Shown: piece by piece, positions 42,736 to 45,023 of the stretch
Layout: every line of letters begins with the position of its first letter
Position numbering within the stretch: the first letter of the stretch is position 1
Source of the DNA: an uncultured Oscillospiraceae bacterium
GTDB lineage: Bacteria > Bacillota > Clostridia > Oscillospirales > Oscillospiraceae
Assembly (NCBI GenBank): GCA_900754515.1
Contig: CAAEDD010000137.1
Location: 1-45,023, forward strand
DNA length: 45,023 bases
Direction of reading: 5' to 3'
Translations under genes and position numbers: made by a program
The notes under the pieces: generated by a model
Database searches by the model: none
What the model was told of the DNA's origin: nothing
The model's input: the letters and a program-made list of their open reading frames with translations, nothing else

Positions 42736-43885
42736 ATACTCTGCGGAGCGGCTGCATAGTATGACGGACGCCGAGCTGGAAGAGCTGATCCGTGGCCTGT
42801 CCCCGGAGACAGAGCCGGAATTTTGGCTTGCGGTGATGGAGGAATATTCCCGCAGGGAGAGCGTCCCCGCCCAGGATGCCGAGACAGCCTACAGAGACTT
42901 CCGGGCCGAATACGCCGGGCAGCAGCCCCTGTTCTGCGACGCCGAAGATTTGGACATGCCCCGGCCCACAGAGCGCCGCCGGCTTTCAAAGACGGTGCGC
43001 ATCGTTCTCATAGCGGCGATACTCTCCGCCTTGTTTGCGGCCACCGCATATGCCGCAGGCTGGTTCGGTCTGAGAGAGCGCAGCCTCTCTACGGGCATCC
43101 AGGTGGACAGATATTCCATAACGGAAGAGGGAGAATGGAAAGAGCAGGAGAAGGAAGCCGTGCTCTTCATCCCGGCGGGCTATAAGGACAGTGACGAATA
43201 CAAGGCCTCGGAGGAGTGGTTCCTCTTTGACCTGGCTTACCGTGAGGATATGATCGACCGCTGCGTTGCCGCCGGCCTGGGGGCCTGGGACTGGCTGGAC
43301 GATGAGGGAGCCGCAGAGCTGCTGGGAGACAGTGTGAGGATATACAGCGCAGTGGATGTGCCCATGGCGGAGAAGCTGCTGGAGATATGCGAAAAATACT
43401 CTTTGAAGCTGCACAGCTCCAGAGTATTTGCCGAAGATATGCAGGATTTTTGCAGGCTCAGCGGCACGGAGCCCTTCGGGGCCGATATGGGCACGGCCTA
43501 TGTCTTTGAGGACGGCTCCTATCTGCTTGAAGGCAGCTTCCTTTACCAGGGCGGATACCTGTATTATTCCCTTGAGAGGCATATTGAAGGCACTCTGCCG
43601 CCCTTCACCCGGCGGCTTGGCGATCCGGAGAATTATGAGGAATGGGAGTATACCACCAGTCGGGGCTGCACCGTGTGCATAGACTGGAGCAAAGAGGCGG
43701 ACCATTTGTATTACACCTATGAGCAGAGGGAACCGGTGCTGAATTACGGCCACACGGTGTTTGTCAGCTACGCCCAGGACGGGGCTTTCCTGACTCTCTG
43801 GGGATATGTGCCCGGCGGCAAGGAGGCCGCCCAGGAATTTGCCGAGCTCTTAGATCTGGAGGCCGCCTGCACCGGCAGACCCTAA
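42725..43885 (+). CDS. Membrane protein, likely anti-sigma factor 2
   Basis: This 386-residue protein has a cytoplasmic part (1-90) with an acidic helix (MTDAELEELIRGLSPE), a single membrane segment (91-111) followed by WFGLRER, and a large external domain. It is a paralogue of the protein at 34167-35153, but its cytoplasmic part is longer and more suited to holding a sigma factor. The overlap with the sigma gene supports the pairing. What the external domain senses is unknown. A strong hairpin follows. Confidence 0.78.
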   Translation: MTDKYSAERLHSMTDAELEELIRGLSPETEPEFWLAVMEEYSRRESVPAQDAETAYRDFRAEYAGQQPLFCDAEDLDMPRPTERRRLSKTVRIVLIAAILSALFAATAYAAGWFGLRERSLSTGIQVDRYSITEEGEWKEQEKEAVLFIPAGYKDSDEYKASEEWFLFDLAYREDMIDRCVAAGLGAWDWLDDEGAAELLGDSVRIYSAVDVPMAEKLLEICEKYSLKLHSSRVFAEDMQDFCRLSGTEPFGADMGTAYVFEDGSYLLEGSFLYQGGYLYYSLERHIEGTLPPFTRRLGDPENYEEWEYTTSRGCTVCIDWSKEADHLYYTYEQREPVLNYGHTVFVSYAQDGAFLTLWGYVPGGKEAAQEFAELLDLEAACTGRP

Positions 43886-43941
43886 CGGGGCCCGGCTGGG
43901 GAGTACAGGCGAATAGCCTGAAATATAAGTTGACATAACAT

Positions 43942-43980
43942 AACTAACAGGGCGGAGAAAAATTCTCCGCCCTGTTAGTT
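43942..43980 (+). terminator. 18-base perfect hairpin after module 2
   Basis: The arms 43942-43959 and 43963-43980 are perfectly complementary around AAA; the core reads CAGGGCGGAGAA. No T-run follows, but the stem is very strong. Confidence 0.75.
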
Positions 43981-44010
43981 AGTGGGAAAGCCGCAGAGGG
44001 AAGCGGCGAG

Positions 44011-44039
44011 AAAAAGGCCTGTTTCCTAAGAAACAGGCC
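44011..44039 (-). terminator. Minus-strand terminator downstream of the tRNA fragment
   Basis: GGCCTGTTTC (44016-44025) pairs with GAAACAGGCC (44030-44039). On the minus strand it is followed by TTTTT. Confidence 0.85.
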
Positions 44040-44050
44040 AATAAAAACAA

Positions 44051-44074
44051 AAAAACCTGCTTCGCAATCGAAGC
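44051..44074 (-). terminator. Minus-strand terminator close to the tRNA fragment
   Basis: GCTTCG (44059-44064) pairs with CGAAGC (44069-44074). On the minus strand AGG and a T-run follow. It probably ended the original tRNA transcript. Confidence 0.7.
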
Positions 44075-44111
44075 AAGCTATATTAAAAAGAATACTCAGC
44101 ACACCGTCTGT

Positions 44112-44171
<60 letters not shown>

Positions 44172-44177
44172 ACCCAT

Positions 44178-44199
44178 CGGTTACATACCCCCGTAACCG
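44178..44199. repeat. Inverted repeat next to the tRNA fragment
   Basis: CGGTTAC (44178-44184) and GTAACCG (44193-44199) are perfect arms around eight bases. It lies just inside the presumed element end and could be a binding site for its recombination proteins (inference). Confidence 0.5.
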
Positions 44200-44313
44200 G
44201 GTCTGCGAGATGCGCTTCAATACGCAATACCACCAAAACAAGCCACAGTTTCTTGTTACTTCTGATTATAAGCTATTTGAAAGTGCATAGCAAGCCCATA
44301 ATTTTATGGTAAG

Positions 44314-44347
44314 AACGCCGCCCAACGGGACTATGGGCGGCGTTTTC
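44314..44347 (+). terminator. Hairpin inside the presumed element end
   Basis: AACGCCGCCCA (44314-44324) pairs with TGGGCGGCGTT (44334-44344), followed by TTC. Confidence 0.65.
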
Positions 44348-44385
44348 ATATATCCCACCGAGAAAGGAGGAGTGTTCCCCCACAG

Positions 44386-44409
44386 GCCAGCCATCGGGCT
44401 GGCTTTTTC
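44386..44409 (+). terminator. Terminator-like hairpin ahead of the last gene
   Basis: GCCAGCC (44386-44392) pairs with GGCTGGC (44397-44403), followed by TTTTTCT. It lies about 30 bases before the next GTG start, so it could attenuate that gene. Confidence 0.65.
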
Positions 44410-44435
44410 TATTTCACTACGAAGGAGGTTTTTAG

Positions 44436-45023
44436 GTGGCTGACGATAAAAAGAACATTCCCGACACTGGGAAGGTAGACGAGCCCCCCAAGCCGGGAAA
44501 GGTGGAGCCTGTCAAAGCCGATCCCCCGGTGCAGGATCAGCCCGCCCCGGCCAAGGCGGAGGCCCCCGTAGTAGAGGGTGCGCCTAAAGTGGTAACACCC
44601 CCTACGGCGGAAAAGACCGTTGAGGGAAAGACAGCTCCCGACCCTGCGGTGGAGCAACCGGCTCCGGCGGGTAAGGAGGCTCCCAAAGACAAGGACGCTC
44701 CTGCTCCGTCTATGGAGGGTGCGCCGCAGCTGGGCAAGGACGAGAAACAGACCACGATCCCCGGCATGGGAGATCCTACTCCTGCTGGAAAGGTGGTGGA
44801 TTTTACCGCTGCCCGGGATGGGACGACGAAGGGTAAGCCCCCGGAAAAGGCTGCGGCCCCGGATAAAGACAAGCAGGCGGACAAAGCGAAGGATGCGGCC
44901 AAGCCCCGCAGGGGCCGCCCGGCCAGGGCTGACAAGGCGGCCCCCGACAAGGCCAAGCCGCAACCTCGGGACAAAATGTCCCGAAGCAATCCGCCTGCCG
45001 GGAAAGGCGCTCCCGCTACGGCG
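44436..45023 (+). CDS. Lys/Pro/Ala-rich protein with AT-hook-like motif, 5' part
   Basis: 196 codons are visible and the frame is open to the window end. The start is GTG at 44436 with GAAGGAGG seven bases upstream. The sequence is low complexity throughout, rich in Pro, Ala, Lys, Asp and Glu, and is predicted disordered. An AT-hook-like KPRRGRPAR lies at 156-164. This looks like a long disordered N-terminal region of a DNA-associated protein. Being the first gene beyond the tRNA fragment, it probably belongs to the integrated element. I do not recognise the family. Confidence 0.6.
   Translation, partial: MADDKKNIPDTGKVDEPPKPGKVEPVKADPPVQDQPAPAKAEAPVVEGAPKVVTPPTAEKTVEGKTAPDPAVEQPAPAGKEAPKDKDAPAPSMEGAPQLGKDEKQTTIPGMGDPTPAGKVVDFTAARDGTTKGKPPEKAAAPDKDKQADKAKDAAKPRRGRPARADKAAPDKAKPQPRDKMSRSNPPAGKGAPATA

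Noticed and set aside
44172..44210. The minus-strand sequence TAACCGATGG recalls the end of the c-di-GMP-I riboswitch.
   Set aside because: The other conserved parts of that riboswitch are absent, and the sequence runs directly into the tRNA fragment. A chance match is more likely.
44409..44963. Long minus-strand frames opposite the last gene.
   Set aside because: They mirror the low-complexity GC-rich codons of the plus-strand gene, which has a good GTG start and ribosome binding site.

Overview
The window looks like a chromosomal segment of an anaerobic Clostridia bacterium, most probably an Oscillospiraceae-type gut commensal (inference). Pointers are the SCIFF peptide with its radical SAM maturase (a clostridial hallmark), a class B sortase, the pyrK/pyrD type 1B dihydroorotate dehydrogenase, strong AGGAGG-type ribosome binding sites, GC-rich genes separated by AT-rich promoters, and a short-chain dehydrogenase resembling clostridial hydroxysteroid dehydrogenases. 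The species cannot be named from the sequence.

Layout. 1-613: 5' part of a sortase B gene on the minus strand. 809-8367: pyrimidine operon pyrC-carB-pyrK-pyrD-pyrF-pyrE behind a consensus promoter; carA is not next to carB. 8384-11493: SCIFF precursor gene (48 codons), an intergenic RNA structure, the SCIFF maturase and a PLP-dependent decarboxylase-family gene. 11647-20128: an operon with a type 1 sugar-binding lipoprotein, a two-domain ABC ATPase, a permease, two Gfo/Idh/MocA oxidoreductases, two xylose-isomerase-like TIM barrels and an arylamine N-acetyltransferase. 20129-20895: a gene-poor stretch holding what looks like a structured minus-strand RNA. 20896-25882: ROK-like kinase, methyltransferase, short-chain dehydrogenase, metallo-beta-lactamase-fold hydrolase and TetR regulator. 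25954-28629 (minus): larB-larE-larC for the nickel-pincer cofactor, without larA, divergent from a ZIP metal transporter. 29802-33486: cysteine-synthase-family enzyme, hydroxysteroid-dehydrogenase-like SDR and an APC transporter.

33613-43885 is an envelope signalling block. Two homologous ECF sigma/anti-sigma-like pairs flank a decaying family of lipoproteins on the minus strand. One member is full length (710 residues, propeller-like domain plus solute-binding domain), one is cut to the first domain and followed by a remnant of the second, and one is internally deleted and frameshifted inside its signal peptide. A CatA-like acyltransferase sits between them.

44112-44171 is a 3' fragment of a tRNA-Ala(GGC) gene on the minus strand. 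It lacks the 5' acceptor and D-stem half, as expected at the distal att site of an integrative element. Chromosome would lie to the left and the element to the right. The last gene, cut by the window end, is a Lys/Pro/Ala-rich protein with an AT-hook-like motif and would be the first element gene.

The most interesting leads are the candidate minus-strand RNA at 20.2-20.5 kb, the tRNA-fragment junction, the duplicated oxidoreductase/TIM-barrel sugar operon, the lar genes without a racemase, and the duplicated sigma/anti-sigma modules around the decaying lipoprotein family.
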